From Winogradskyella jejuensis (GTDB lineage Bacteria; Bacteroidota; Bacteroidia; Flavobacteriales; Flavobacteriaceae), in the NCBI RefSeq assembly GCF_900129745.1, contig NZ_FQWS01000002.1, positions 1-64,000 on the forward strand: DNA of 64,000 nucleotides, given 5' to 3'. Positions 53,779-63,930 of the stretch are shown here, piece by piece; position 1 is the stretch's first letter, and every line of letters begins with the position of its first letter. Both the position numbers and the translations under genes were made by a program. The notes beneath the pieces are model-generated. The model searched no databases. It was not told the DNA's origin and was given only the letters and a program-made list of their open reading frames with translations.

Positions 53779-54777
53779 ATGACTGAAGGAAATTTTGTTG
53801 ACTACGTAAAAATGCACGTCTCTTCTGGAAACGGAGGAAAAGGCTCTTCGCACTTAAATCGCGAAAAATATAACGCCAAAGGCGGACCTGATGGTGGTGA
53901 TGGAGGACGTGGTGGACATGTTATTATTCGTGGTAACGAAAACCTCTGGACACTACTGCATCTTAAGTTCAAAAGACATATTAGAGCCGGTCATGGTGAG
54001 CATGGAAGTTCTGCAAGAAGTACGGGTGCTGATGGTCAAGATGAATATCTAGACGTTCCACTTGGAACTGTTGTTAGAGATACAGAAAGTAACGAGATAC
54101 TTTTTGAAATCACAGAAAATGGTCAAGAAAAAATTATAGCAAAAGGAGGCAAAGGTGGTAGAGGAAACTGGCATTTTAAGAGCTCAACAAATCAAACACC
54201 TCGTTATGCGCAACCAGGGATTCCTTTAGAAGAAAAACACATTACTCTTGAGCTAAAAGTTTTAGCAGATGTTGGTTTAGTTGGTTTTCCAAATGCAGGA
54301 AAGTCTACATTATTATCAGTAATGACGTCTGCAAAACCTAAGATTGCAGATTATGAGTTTACGACCTTAAAACCTAATTTAGGTATTGTAAAATATCGTG
54401 AGTTTAAGTCTTTTGTTATGGCTGATATTCCTGGAATTATAGAAGGTGCTGCAGAAGGAAAAGGTTTGGGTTATTACTTCTTAAGACATATAGAGCGTAA
54501 TTCAATTTTACTGTTTTTAGTACCTGCAGATGCTGATGATATAGTAAAACAGTACGAAGTTCTTTTAGACGAATTAAGACGTTATAATCCTGAAATGTTA
54601 GACAAGGAACGTTTTCTTTTAGTATCTAAATCTGATTTATTGGATGAGGAGTTAAAAGCTGAAATGAAAGTAGAGTTAGACAAGGATTTAAATATTGATT
54701 ATATGTTTATGTCTTCAGTAGCACACCAAGGTATTCAGGAGTTAAAGGATAAGCTTTGGAAGATGCTTAATTCCTAA
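53779..54777 (+). CDS. obgE: GTPase Obg
   Basis: A 332-residue ribosome-associated GTPase. The N-terminal glycine-rich Obg fold (1-158) includes [13 protein letters not shown] and [15 protein letters not shown]. The G domain starts with GFPNAGKST (about 170). [16 protein letters not shown] is G3, SKSD is G4, and [12 protein letters not shown] lies near the G5 position. There is no C-terminal OCT domain, which is usual in Bacteroidota. The 99-base gap from hpt-adk holds no clear promoter. Confidence 0.96.
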   Translation: MTEGNFVDYVKMHVSSGNGGKGSSHLNREKYNAKGGPDGGDGGRGGHVIIRGNENLWTLLHLKFKRHIRAGHGEHGSSARSTGADGQDEYLDVPLGTVVRDTESNEILFEITENGQEKIIAKGGKGGRGNWHFKSSTNQTPRYAQPGIPLEEKHITLELKVLADVGLVGFPNAGKSTLLSVMTSAKPKIADYEFTTLKPNLGIVKYREFKSFVMADIPGIIEGAAEGKGLGYYFLRHIERNSILLFLVPADADDIVKQYEVLLDELRRYNPEMLDKERFLLVSKSDLLDEELKAEMKVELDKDLNIDYMFMSSVAHQGIQELKDKLWKMLNS

Positions 54778-54846
54778 TTATACGCATTTGTAAAGCGTTA
54801 AAATTTATTCTTCAGCTTCAAAATTTAGTATCTTTAAAAGAAAAAG

Positions 54847-55365
54847 ATGAAGCTAATACGTTATTTTTTAGTTTTCGCATTATTCACTTCCTGCGGAGCT
54901 TATGTAGACTACGACTACGATAAAAACACAAATTTTTCAGAGTACAAGACCTATAACTATTTTACCGATATGCAATCTGGATTAAGTCAATTAGATTTAA
55001 ACCGTATAATGAATTCTATAGATGCTAAAATGAAGCTTTTGGGATATACAAAGTCAGAAACGCCTAGTTTTAATATCGATATATCAACCGCAGAAGTCAC
55101 CAATAACTCTAATAGTAATGTTGGTGTTGGGATTGGCGGAACTGGTCGTAATGTTGGAGGTGGCGTCTCTATTGGTATTCCTGTTGGAGGCAATAGAGCT
55201 ATGCGTGAAATAAAAATTGAATTTGTTGACGACTCTAAAAATGGAACATTTTGGCAAGCCGTGACGACACAATCTAATCTTGGAAACACTCCAGAAAAAC
55301 GCGAGGAAAGTTTCGATAAATTAATAGAAAAAGTCTTTAGTAAATTTCCTCCAAAGCAAAAATAA
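54847..55365 (+). CDS. DUF4136 lipoprotein
   Basis: A 172-residue lipoprotein with lipobox FTSCGAY, the cysteine at residue 16. YDYDKNTNFSEYKTYNYF is the family start (YDxxxDFSxYKTYxW-like). A Gly-rich stretch near residues 95-118 (GVGIGGTGRNVGGG) and a C-terminal RE-x-x-F-x-K-x-I-x-x-x-F-x-x-FPP pattern also fit DUF4136. Function unknown; likely attached to the outer membrane. A near-consensus -7 box, TATCTTTA, lies at 54829-54836. Confidence 0.85.
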   Translation: MKLIRYFLVFALFTSCGAYVDYDYDKNTNFSEYKTYNYFTDMQSGLSQLDLNRIMNSIDAKMKLLGYTKSETPSFNIDISTAEVTNNSNSNVGVGIGGTGRNVGGGVSIGIPVGGNRAMREIKIEFVDDSKNGTFWQAVTTQSNLGNTPEKREESFDKLIEKVFSKFPPKQK

Positions 55366-55392
55366 GTTTCGTTAAGGTGTTGTTAAGTGGGC

Positions 55393-55422
55393 TTGTATTA
55401 GAGCATCTACCTATTACATTTA
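55393..55422 (+). promoter_or_regulatory. Possible promoter of the DinB-like gene
   Basis: TTG at 55393-55395, 19 bases, TACATTTA at 55415-55422, one base off consensus. It ends 21 bases before the ATG. Confidence 0.4.
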
Positions 55423-55443
55423 GGTAACAAAATCAACAATCAA

Positions 55444-55998
55444 ATGAAATCTTTAAGACACACACTAGCAATCTTATGCATTGCTATCTTCTCATTTTCT
55501 AATGCACAATACGATGTAAAACCACCAAAAGGCTACACTCAAAATATTGGTAATATGGTGTCGATGCTCGATGGCTTAAAAGAAAGAGTCACACGTATTG
55601 TTAGAAATATGGACCAAAACGCAACTGATTTTCTACTTGATGAAAATGCCAATACACCTGGTGCCATGATTTATCATTTAGCAGCAACAGAGAAATATTA
55701 TCAGGTGTACACTTTTGAAGGCAGACAATTTAATAAAGAAGAAGAAGCCAAATGGGGAACTGCCTTAAGTCTTGGTGATAAAGCTCGTAAGGAGTTTGTT
55801 GGAAAGCCTATATCTTATTATTTAGAAATTTACGATGAAGTTAGAGCAAAAACGAAAGAACTTTTGAAAACTAAAGACGATAAATGGTTTGCAAAAAATA
55901 ACAACGGAATGACAAATCACTGGGCATGGTATCATGTGATGGAACATCAAGCTAATCACATGGGACAGTTAGCTATGATTAGTAAACGGATTAAGTAA
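55444..55998 (+). CDS. Exported DinB-like protein
   Basis: A 184-residue DinB/YfiT-like four-helix bundle protein with a signal peptide (1-21, ending FSNAQ). Three histidines in the expected places could bind a metal: one in MIYHLAATEKYY (about 79) and two in HVMEHQANHMGQ (about 166-174). DinB proteins are usually cytoplasmic thiol-dependent enzymes or stress proteins; the export signal makes this one a periplasmic variant. Activity unknown. Confidence 0.85.
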   Translation: MKSLRHTLAILCIAIFSFSNAQYDVKPPKGYTQNIGNMVSMLDGLKERVTRIVRNMDQNATDFLLDENANTPGAMIYHLAATEKYYQVYTFEGRQFNKEEEAKWGTALSLGDKARKEFVGKPISYYLEIYDEVRAKTKELLKTKDDKWFAKNNNGMTNHWAWYHVMEHQANHMGQLAMISKRIK

Positions 55999-56015
55999 TT
56001 GACATTTCAACTAAA

Positions 56016-56088
56016 CGTCAGGTTGAGCCTGTCGAAACCGATGTGATTTATCCAATATGACAAAACATTTCGACAAGCTCAATGTGAC
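56016..56088. repeat. Inverted REP-like pair between convergent genes
   Basis: The left arm (56016-56039) has GTTGAGCCTGTCGAAA and the right arm (56066-56088) has TTTCGACAAGCTCAATGTGA, inverted across 26 bases. It occupies most of the gap between the convergent DinB-like and DoxX genes and could fold into a large hairpin that ends both transcripts. Confidence 0.75.
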
Positions 56089-56098
56089 ATTTTATTTT

Positions 56099-56470
56099 TT
56101 AATTCAACAAGGGTTTGTATTTATCTTTATAACCATACAAAACTGCAATGTTAAGAATTAATAAAACTGCAGCTCCGGCAATTCCTGCTGGGTCTAACAC
56201 AGCATGAAATAAAACAGCATTAACTGAAATGCTCATGAGTATTAGGGCTAGTAAAGCACCAAACTTATTTAGCAATAGAGCTAATCCTGCAACGATTTCA
56301 ATAATACCTACAAGAGCAAGAGTTTTAGAACTTGATAAAGCTCCAAAGTAAGCACCAGCTTCTGGGTTTAATTCTGGCATTGGTAAGAAGTTAGCAAACT
56401 TATTTACACCAAATACAAGGATAAATACACTAAGCAGTAGTCTAAGAACGGTAAAAACTTTTGAATTCAT
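56099..56470 (-). CDS. DoxX family membrane protein
   Basis: A 123-residue protein with four membrane helices. LLLSVFILVFGVNKFANFLP is the DoxX N-terminal helix. ALVGIIEIVAGLALLLNKFG and SVNAVLFHAVLDPAGIAGAA follow in the expected places. DoxX-family proteins in this branch are often linked with redox or sulfur metabolism, but the family is loosely defined. No operon partner lies adjacent. Confidence 0.85.
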   Translation of the reverse strand: MNSKVFTVLRLLLSVFILVFGVNKFANFLPMPELNPEAGAYFGALSSSKTLALVGIIEIVAGLALLLNKFGALLALILMSISVNAVLFHAVLDPAGIAGAAVLLILNIAVLYGYKDKYKPLLN

Positions 56471-56569
56471 AATTGTAAAATTTAATTAGTTAGTATTATA
56501 TAATTTACAAAATCTATTTTTTTGTATTACTCAGCTTTCGTCGGTAACGTGCTGACAAACTAACAAATA

Positions 56570-59500
56570 CTATTCTACAGTTACTCTTATGCCTTCAGAA
56601 TGACTGCTAAACTCCGGCGCATACATCGATTGAATTGAGGTAATTCCATTACTCATATCTCCAGCATTATTAACACGCAAATCGTACTCAAAAACGTAAA
56701 CGCCTTTTGGTAAATAATCGATAAAGAAGTTGGTTGCGGCGTCTTTTGTACTTTCATAATAGCCTAAGCCGTCTTGCCATTTGTATTGTGATAACACATT
56801 GATAGCCTCAAAACCTGCAGCACGCATATCTTTAAGATGAAGGAATTCCATATCGCGGTCACTACGTAATTCTATACGGACTTTTACTAAATCGCCAACA
56901 TTGAGTTTGGTGTCTTTAGTAATTTCTGTGATTTCTTCACCACGGTCAGTATTGGTTTTTAGGAATATTTTTTTCTTCAGTTTAAGCGGTGTTTCAGCAG
57001 GTGTGATTTTATCCAAATCCTCAAAATATTGCCAATAAAGCGCACCCCAAGCAATGCCATCTCCTTTTTTAGAAAGCGTGACTTTAGATTGCTCTGGTTT
57101 AATTTCAGAACCATTCCAGCTAGTTTTGTAGTAGCCTGTACCGGCTTCAACTTTTACGTTCTCTAATTTAGAGGGTGAAATAGTTTCATTTCCTACCTTG
57201 ACTTCAATAGTATCCTCAACACTTAACCAATCGCTTCCTTGTAATAATAAAGCATAAACCGCTTCTGTAGTTGCTTTAGTGGTTTCCCATTTATTGGTTT
57301 GCTTGTTTTTAAGTAGCCAAATTTTCAGGTTGTCAATAGTTTCTACATCGTTTTGAATTTCAGAAAACGCTTCAATCAATAAGGCTTGTGTTTCTATTGG
57401 TGCTTGGTGCCAATACCATGATGCTGTGTTTTCTTTCCAGTACATGCCTAATTCTTGGGATGTAATTGAATTTTCTTCCAAAGATTTTAAGATTTTAGAG
57501 GCTGTTTTTTCATTTTGATTTCTATGAGAAACCAACGCCATTAAACCTTTGGCATAAAGCGAACGTTTTAGCCAGTATTTTTGAATTTGCCCATTGTAAT
57601 ACTCCATAATTTTAGAGACTTCTTTTGAAGCTTTAATTTCAGGATAAAAGCTGCGGACATATAAATAATGCAATTGCGTGTACGATAAATGGTCTTTGTT
57701 TAAATCTACTTTAGAACTGTACTTTTTAAGGTCTTTATATTCTTTGACGAATTCTTGATCTAAATATTTAATAGCCTTTTTTATCATTTCATCTTGGTCA
57801 GAATTTGAAATGACTCCAATATGCTTTAGATGTCCAAAACCAGAAACTATATGCTGTGTAATATATCTGTTATCTCTGCCGCCATTAAACCAAGGCCAAG
57901 CACCAGAATTATACTGATTGTTTTTTAGTTTTCGTAATGCGCCTTGTAGCTCGTTATTCATTTTGTTTAAATCGAATAATAAGGCAATGCGTTTTTTCTG
58001 CTCTGTTTCAGATTGTGCATCCCGTAACCAAGGTGTTTCTTCTATTAATAAAGATTTTAGCTCTTGGTTTTTTTCTAAGTTTGAAATCAAAGTATCAGAA
58101 TCAGTAGTCTTCCATTGGTTAAAAACTGCTTCTATTCTAGGATTAGAGTTAACAACATGTTGTGCCAATGCATTAGCGTAATAGCGACTAAATGTTTGCT
58201 CATTACAATCGTATGGATATTCCATTAAATACGGCAAAGCTTGCACGGCATACCACGCAGGATTTGAGGTGATTTCTAACGTGAGCTTGTGGTTTTTTAA
58301 TGTTGTAGACGAATTATTCGCCAACTTATCTAAAGTGAATGTTTTAGTCTGATTTGAACGCACCCACATCGGTAAACTCTCAGTCACCAACATTCTATTG
58401 GTTAAAACGGGTAAGACATTTTGCTCCCCGTCGCTAAAATTTTCAGTTTGTGCGATGATTTTATATTGTATTGCTTGAATGTTATCAGGAATAGTTAAAG
58501 ACCAACTTGCATTAGCATTTCCTTTGGCATCGACTGAAAAGTTAGCCCCATCTAACTTCCCCAAAGGGGAAGAACTGAGCAAGTCTGATGTTATGTCTTT
58601 TCCAGTTATTGCATCTTCAAGTATGAGACTTGCAGTTCCACTCAATTCTTTATCTGTAAGATTTGCAATCTTAGTGCTAATCGTAATGGCATCACCTTGG
58701 CGAAAAAAACGGGGTACATTTGGCAAGACCATCAACTCTTTTTGGGTAACTGCTTCAAATTGCGCTACCGAACTTTCTAGAGTTTTGGTATGTGCTAAAA
58801 GTTGTAATTTCCACTTGGTTAAGGCTTCTGGAGCTTTAAAATTAAAACTTACATTGCCATCTTTGTCCGTTTGCAATTGAGGAAAGAAAAACGCCGTTTC
58901 TTTAAAATTTTTGCGGATTTGGATTTGATTGGTTGGCACGCCATAAATTTTCATATATGCAGCTCCCACGATAGTTGAATCTCCGGGAACTAATTTTACT
59001 TTGTCTGAAATAAATTGATATTCTGGGTCATTTAAATCATCATTATTTGCAAACTTAGACTCTTTCATGTATTGAGGTGCAACAGCTGCTTCCGCAAGTT
59101 CTTCAACAAAAATTAGTTCATCAAGATTATTTTTTGATTTTCTTTGAGTTGATGCATAGCCTCTAATACGAATGTCATCTCTTCCAAAATAAAACCCAAA
59201 CCAATTCCAACTATCAAAACCTTGATAGGTGTAACTCTTTGTGACTTTAAAGTAATTGGTATTTCTAAAATTGGCAATGTTATAGCTTCTATAACTGTTC
59301 TTATTTAGTCTAGAATAATAGTTGGGATTATTAATAGGCGAAAAGCTCCAATTGTTGGGCGTAAACTCATCTAGAGAAGCGTCATACATACTGGCTAAAA
59401 CCTCAGCAGCGACCTTATCGCCTTTTGGTCCTTTGATTTTAAACTGCCAAGTTTCATCCTGTCCTGGTTGAAGTTTGTCTCTAAAGGTGCTGGTTTCAAT

Positions 59501-62500
59501 TTGTAAGTCCGTTTTAGGATAAGGTACTTTTACAAAAACTGAACCTGACCTAAAATAATTAAATGCAGAGAAACTATAATGTACCACAAAACCACCTAAG
59601 TCTGCATTAATAATTGGTAATGCTATGCTTTGCTTAGAATCGCTAAGATTATGAATTTGGGTTTCGGTAATGCTTCCGTTTTTTTCAATGTCTATGGTTA
59701 CCGTAATAGCTTTAGCAGAAGTGCCAAAGGTAAGCTTAGCATTTTCGTTAGGTTGGTATTCGGCTTTATCTAAACTAGCGTCAAATAAATTATTGTCAGC
59801 AACAGTTTTGTCCGAGTCACTAAATAGAAATGTATAGACCTGGTCTTTCACATCTTGACCAAACTTGTCTTTGCTTTCTAGTGTGATAAGATAAGTGCCA
59901 GATTCCCAATTTTTGGTGCGCTTTAGGGTGATTTCTTTCGATTTTTCGGTATCAAAATCCGTTTCAAAAACTGCTTTTCCTTTGTCCCAGTTTTGTATTT
60001 GGCTCTCGTTATCATAAGCCCAATGCGGAAATAGTTTTTTAAATTCAGATTCATTCAAAACTTTATAATCTGGTGTTTGCCAAGGTCGTGGTCTTAAAAC
60101 TGCATCAGGGTGTTTAAGCTTATAAACTTTTATTAAACCTTTAGCTGGTATAAACTCACCATTAAGATTTGTGGTGTTGATACTGATTTCAGTCGTTTTT
60201 TTAGACTTATCAATACGTTGAGGTGCATTAATATTTGCTGTTAAGGCATGATAGCCCACACGAACGGTTGTAGACGCACTTCTTGTTTCGCCATTAATGT
60301 CTATGACATCAGCAGTAATTTCGTATGTAAAAACAGGTAGATTTTCTTTAGATGCCTTTTCGTCTGGTAATGCTTTAAAGGTAATTTCAAATTCACCTTT
60401 TGCATCCGTTTTTGTTTCTCCAAATGTGATTTCTTGTTCGCTGGAATTATAACTCGGTCGTCTCCAATAATACCAACTAGGAAACTGTACATTTCGTTTT
60501 ACGCGATACACCACTTTGGCATCCGTAATGTTACTTCCTGCAAAAGCAATGGCGTTTCCTTTTATTGTTACACTGTCATTCACCTTATAGGTTTCAGTGA
60601 CTGGTAAAAATTGGGTTTCAAACTTTGGGCGTTTGTATTCTTCTACTGAGAAGTACTGCGATGCAAAGCCTAATACTTCAGAATTTGTTCTTATGGAAAA
60701 ATCGCCTGTTAATCCACTATTTGGTAAAATAAATTCGCCATGAAAAGACCCGTACTCATTGGTTGTAAATTGGAGTTCGCTTAATTGTTCGCCATTAACA
60801 TCATGCAAAGTTGCTGTTATAGTCTCATTTGGAACAACTACTGTTTTTTTATCTTGGGTTACAGTAGAAATGCCTTTAAAATATACGGTTTGTCCAGGTC
60901 TATAAATACTTCTATCTGTAATAATGTACGTTCTGTAATTTGGTTTTGTATTCTTTTGTTGTTTGTAAGCTCTGTTAATGTAAGATTCGCCAAAGATTGC
61001 TTTTTCGTTGCCTTTGGTGATGGTTGTTACCACATCGTAATAGCGATTGTTATTCTTGTCGAAGACAAATCGACCTTGTTGGTCTGTAGTGAATTTCTTT
61101 TCTCTTCTATCGTTTCTGTCGTATGAAGCAGAATACACCAACTTTACTCTGGCGTCAACAATAGGCCTGCCGTTATTACGATTAATAATTTGGTAACTCA
61201 CTTTGTCATTCTCCTGTGTTTCTACAAGAGCCATGTTGGTGACCTGAATATCTGTAGTCGCAAAAACATCTGAATTTGTATGCGCCGAAATGATATAAAT
61301 GCCATTTTCTAAGTTAGGAAGCACAATTTCTGTGCTGTGATTTTGATAATCGTTTTCGTCTTTTAGTTGACTTGAAAAAGATTTATGAATCTTTAATCTT
61401 TTGAGGAATTTTGATTTTTCTTCTGGTCTGTATTGCCTATTCAATTTATCGAGTTGCGACGAATTAACTTTGTAAATTTTGAAATCTAAACCTTGAAGAT
61501 TCTTGTAATTCACTAAAACTAGTGAAGGCTGATTAATAGGAATATATTTCTCCGTCTTTAAACTCAGATTGGGAGTTAAAATCTGTTCTTTTAAAACGGC
61601 ACATTTTTTTGCCCCATCACTTTCTGGAAATTTAGAAATGATAGCATCGCAAATCGCTATTGCTTCTTTGTTTTTCCATCTGAATTGTTCTCTGTCTTCA
61701 TTAGAATATGCATTGTATTTTCTAGCTTGATTGCTTAAAAGAGCTGCGAGCTCAAAACTGTATAAACCTGAGTTTTTAGTGTTGCTTATAGGTTGTAATT
61801 CCTCATTAAGTGTTTTGATAAGTTCTGATTCAACAGCTTCAAAAGTGGCGTTTTGTTTTACAAAGTTGAGTCTTTCGATATTTGCCGAAATAAATGCTTT
61901 AGAGTTTTTGTCTTTTTGATGAAATCGTAAAAGGTTTTGATAAATTTTTAGAGCATTCAGCTGAAGATTTACAGAATCTTTAGAAGTGATGTTTAGTCCC
62001 ATAAATACATCGCCCTTCGAGATTAACTCAGGATTTTTGATAGTGAATTTATAAGCCGGTTGCGTGATGCCGTTTTCACTACTCTTGTAAAATTCTAGAG
62101 CATTATGGCTTAAAAAATCGAATAGCGTCGGTCTGTAAGTTTTAGAGTTTTCTACCTCGTTTAACAAGGCTTTGTATTTTTCTAAAGGTTCTTGTTGAAG
62201 CACCAATCCACTTTGCAAAGAACGTTGGTAATAGTGATGAACTTCGGCAAATAGTGTTTCTAAGTCCCAAGTTCTAAAATCGTCAGCGACTTTCTCAGAT
62301 GTTTTAGAACGGTTGTAAAATTTATAACGATTGTTTTGGTAGTATTGCCAGTAGAGTTTTGCCAATAAATTTTCTAGGATATGTTTTGTTACAACATCTT
62401 GAGATTCAATTTCGGTTTTAAAATTTTCAATAATTTTAAGTTGTGAATCTTCTTCAAGGATTTGCAAATACTTGCTTTGGTACAATAAAGATTTTACAAT

Positions 62501-62686
62501 TTGAATACTATTCTTTTCTGACTTTGCTTTTTTAAATATATTATCTACAGCTTCAGAAGCCGATTTGGTTAAGCCTTCAGTTTCTAACTTCTCTACAGCA
62601 GCCCAATCAGAATCGTAATTAGTGTTCTGAGCTGTTGAAAATGAAGAAAAACAAATGAATATCAAGGCAATTATATGGTATTTCAT
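56570..62686 (-). CDS. Alpha-2-macroglobulin family protein
   Basis: A 2038-residue bacterial alpha-2-macroglobulin, a periplasmic or surface bait protein thought to trap proteases. A signal peptide lies at 1-19 (FSTAQ) with no lipobox. A long N-terminal region (about 20-380) precedes the MG domains; NYRTYIITDRSIYRPGQTVY (about 590) starts the MG-type repeats. The thioester motif C1494-N-E-Q lies in YPYDCNEQTFSRYYA at the start of the alpha/alpha domain. Residues about 1369-1378 (SSSPLGKLDG) come from a palindromic repeat. No penicillin-binding protein 1C gene accompanies it. Confidence 0.92.
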   Translation of the reverse strand: MKYHIIALIFICFSSFSTAQNTNYDSDWAAVEKLETEGLTKSASEAVDNIFKKAKSEKNSIQIVKSLLYQSKYLQILEEDSQLKIIENFKTEIESQDVVTKHILENLLAKLYWQYYQNNRYKFYNRSKTSEKVADDFRTWDLETLFAEVHHYYQRSLQSGLVLQQEPLEKYKALLNEVENSKTYRPTLFDFLSHNALEFYKSSENGITQPAYKFTIKNPELISKGDVFMGLNITSKDSVNLQLNALKIYQNLLRFHQKDKNSKAFISANIERLNFVKQNATFEAVESELIKTLNEELQPISNTKNSGLYSFELAALLSNQARKYNAYSNEDREQFRWKNKEAIAICDAIISKFPESDGAKKCAVLKEQILTPNLSLKTEKYIPINQPSLVLVNYKNLQGLDFKIYKVNSSQLDKLNRQYRPEEKSKFLKRLKIHKSFSSQLKDENDYQNHSTEIVLPNLENGIYIISAHTNSDVFATTDIQVTNMALVETQENDKVSYQIINRNNGRPIVDARVKLVYSASYDRNDRREKKFTTDQQGRFVFDKNNNRYYDVVTTITKGNEKAIFGESYINRAYKQQKNTKPNYRTYIITDRSIYRPGQTVYFKGISTVTQDKKTVVVPNETITATLHDVNGEQLSELQFTTNEYGSFHGEFILPNSGLTGDFSIRTNSEVLGFASQYFSVEEYKRPKFETQFLPVTETYKVNDSVTIKGNAIAFAGSNITDAKVVYRVKRNVQFPSWYYWRRPSYNSSEQEITFGETKTDAKGEFEITFKALPDEKASKENLPVFTYEITADVIDINGETRSASTTVRVGYHALTANINAPQRIDKSKKTTEISINTTNLNGEFIPAKGLIKVYKLKHPDAVLRPRPWQTPDYKVLNESEFKKLFPHWAYDNESQIQNWDKGKAVFETDFDTEKSKEITLKRTKNWESGTYLITLESKDKFGQDVKDQVYTFLFSDSDKTVADNNLFDASLDKAEYQPNENAKLTFGTSAKAITVTIDIEKNGSITETQIHNLSDSKQSIALPIINADLGGFVVHYSFSAFNYFRSGSVFVKVPYPKTDLQIETSTFRDKLQPGQDETWQFKIKGPKGDKVAAEVLASMYDASLDEFTPNNWSFSPINNPNYYSRLNKNSYRSYNIANFRNTNYFKVTKSYTYQGFDSWNWFGFYFGRDDIRIRGYASTQRKSKNNLDELIFVEELAEAAVAPQYMKESKFANNDDLNDPEYQFISDKVKLVPGDSTIVGAAYMKIYGVPTNQIQIRKNFKETAFFFPQLQTDKDGNVSFNFKAPEALTKWKLQLLAHTKTLESSVAQFEAVTQKELMVLPNVPRFFRQGDAITISTKIANLTDKELSGTASLILEDAITGKDITSDLLSSSPLGKLDGANFSVDAKGNANASWSLTIPDNIQAIQYKIIAQTENFSDGEQNVLPVLTNRMLVTESLPMWVRSNQTKTFTLDKLANNSSTTLKNHKLTLEITSNPAWYAVQALPYLMEYPYDCNEQTFSRYYANALAQHVVNSNPRIEAVFNQWKTTDSDTLISNLEKNQELKSLLIEETPWLRDAQSETEQKKRIALLFDLNKMNNELQGALRKLKNNQYNSGAWPWFNGGRDNRYITQHIVSGFGHLKHIGVISNSDQDEMIKKAIKYLDQEFVKEYKDLKKYSSKVDLNKDHLSYTQLHYLYVRSFYPEIKASKEVSKIMEYYNGQIQKYWLKRSLYAKGLMALVSHRNQNEKTASKILKSLEENSITSQELGMYWKENTASWYWHQAPIETQALLIEAFSEIQNDVETIDNLKIWLLKNKQTNKWETTKATTEAVYALLLQGSDWLSVEDTIEVKVGNETISPSKLENVKVEAGTGYYKTSWNGSEIKPEQSKVTLSKKGDGIAWGALYWQYFEDLDKITPAETPLKLKKKIFLKTNTDRGEEITEITKDTKLNVGDLVKVRIELRSDRDMEFLHLKDMRAAGFEAINVLSQYKWQDGLGYYESTKDAATNFFIDYLPKGVYVFEYDLRVNNAGDMSNGITSIQSMYAPEFSSHSEGIRVTVE
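58541..58576. repeat. Palindromic repeat inside the alpha-2-macroglobulin gene
   Basis: CTTCCCC (58556-58562), AAA, GGGGAAG (58566-58572) form a perfect seven-pair hairpin, much richer in GC than its surroundings. AGCCCCATCTAA precedes it. It keeps the frame open and encodes SSSPLGKLDG on the minus strand. Confidence 0.65.
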
Positions 62687-62706
62687 ATTAATTAATTTTA
62701 CAGCAA

Positions 62707-62725
62707 AATACCTTCAAAAGGTATT
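62707..62725. repeat. Inverted repeat upstream of the macroglobulin gene
   Basis: AATACCTT, CAA, AAGGTATT: a perfect eight-base inverted repeat ending 20 bases before the macroglobulin start. It could be an operator, or a hairpin in the leader. Confidence 0.4.
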
Positions 62726-62860
62726 CCAAAAAAGACACAATGCGTCACTTTTAGTTTTGCTTGAGTGAAGTTAGCAATTTTATGAGGGAATTGGTGTGTA
62801 AGAAATTTAAAATATTTCCGACTTTAAATTTATACTTCAAATTGTATTTTAGCAGTTCAA

Positions 62861-63811
62861 ATGAGATACATTTTTCTTTTTTTAAGCTTCCCATGTCTTC
62901 TTTTAGGGCAAACACCTAAAGAAGACGCTTCTAATTATATAGCTCAAAAGCAGTATGTAAAAGCTCAGAGATTAATGATGGATTATGTTTTGGAACATCC
63001 ATCAGATAAAGAAGCTATAGAGTTGCTTGCTGATGCATACGGCTATCAAAAAAAATGGGACGAAGCTATTGAGCACTATGAATTACTCAAAGACTTAGAA
63101 ACTAATAATGCTAACTATCATTATAAATATGGAGGCGCTTTAGGGATGAAAGCTTTGACTATGAGCAAGCTCAGAGCTCTTGGTAGTATTGGCGACATAA
63201 AATCTTCTTTTTTAAAAGCTGCGGAGTTAGACCCTAAACACATTGATACACGTTGGGCATTAGTTGAACTTTACATGACCTTGCCTGGAATTGTAGGTGG
63301 AAGTAAAAAGAAATCTTTGAAGTATGCTAATGAGCTTGAGGCGTTGTCAAAAGTTGATGGATATCTTGCCAAAGGCTATATCTATGAGTATGATGACGAG
63401 CCAGAACTCGCCGAAAAGTATTATAAAATGGCAGTAAAGGTTGGTGGTTCTGTAACCTGCTACGAAAAGCTAACCAATCTATACGAATCACAGAATGAGC
63501 CTGAAAAAGCTATCGAGACTATAGAGGCTTCTCAGGATAAGCACAAACGTAATGCACTGCATTATCAATTAGGTAAAGTTTCTGCAGATTATAATATTCA
63601 ACTAGATAAAGGAGAGCAATGTTTGCTTCAATACATAAAAAATTATACTTCAGCAGATGGCGTGCCATTAGAATGGGCTTACTATCGTTTGGCACAGATT
63701 TACAAGCATAAAAAAAACTCAAAAAAAGCGCTAAATTATATAGATAGAGCGCTTTCTCTTCGTTCTGACTTTAAGCAAGCTTTAAAGGAAAAAGCTGCAA
63801 TTTCAAAATAA
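62861..63811 (+). CDS. Exported tetratricopeptide-repeat protein
   Basis: A 316-residue protein with a signal peptide (1-16, ending LLLGQ) and TPR helices throughout. A clear repeat is PSDKEAIELLADAYGYQKKW (about 47-66); the end repeat is YRLAQIYKHKKNSKKALNYI. TPRs mediate protein-protein contacts, here probably in the periplasm. Partner unknown. It is divergent from the macroglobulin gene. Confidence 0.85.
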   Translation: MRYIFLFLSFPCLLLGQTPKEDASNYIAQKQYVKAQRLMMDYVLEHPSDKEAIELLADAYGYQKKWDEAIEHYELLKDLETNNANYHYKYGGALGMKALTMSKLRALGSIGDIKSSFLKAAELDPKHIDTRWALVELYMTLPGIVGGSKKKSLKYANELEALSKVDGYLAKGYIYEYDDEPELAEKYYKMAVKVGGSVTCYEKLTNLYESQNEPEKAIETIEASQDKHKRNALHYQLGKVSADYNIQLDKGEQCLLQYIKNYTSADGVPLEWAYYRLAQIYKHKKNSKKALNYIDRALSLRSDFKQALKEKAAISK

Positions 63812-63930
63812 TATTTTTTTTTCATTTTAGGTCGTCTTGTTTAGGTTAATAGTAATAATACTTAAACATTTGTTAATTATTCGCAAAGGTGATAGTATTA
63901 CTATTAAATTCGCGTTTTAAATAATTAATG

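Noticed and set aside
58479..58880. An open frame antisense to the macroglobulin gene
   Set aside because: No family resemblance or promoter, and the minus-strand gene runs uninterrupted through it.
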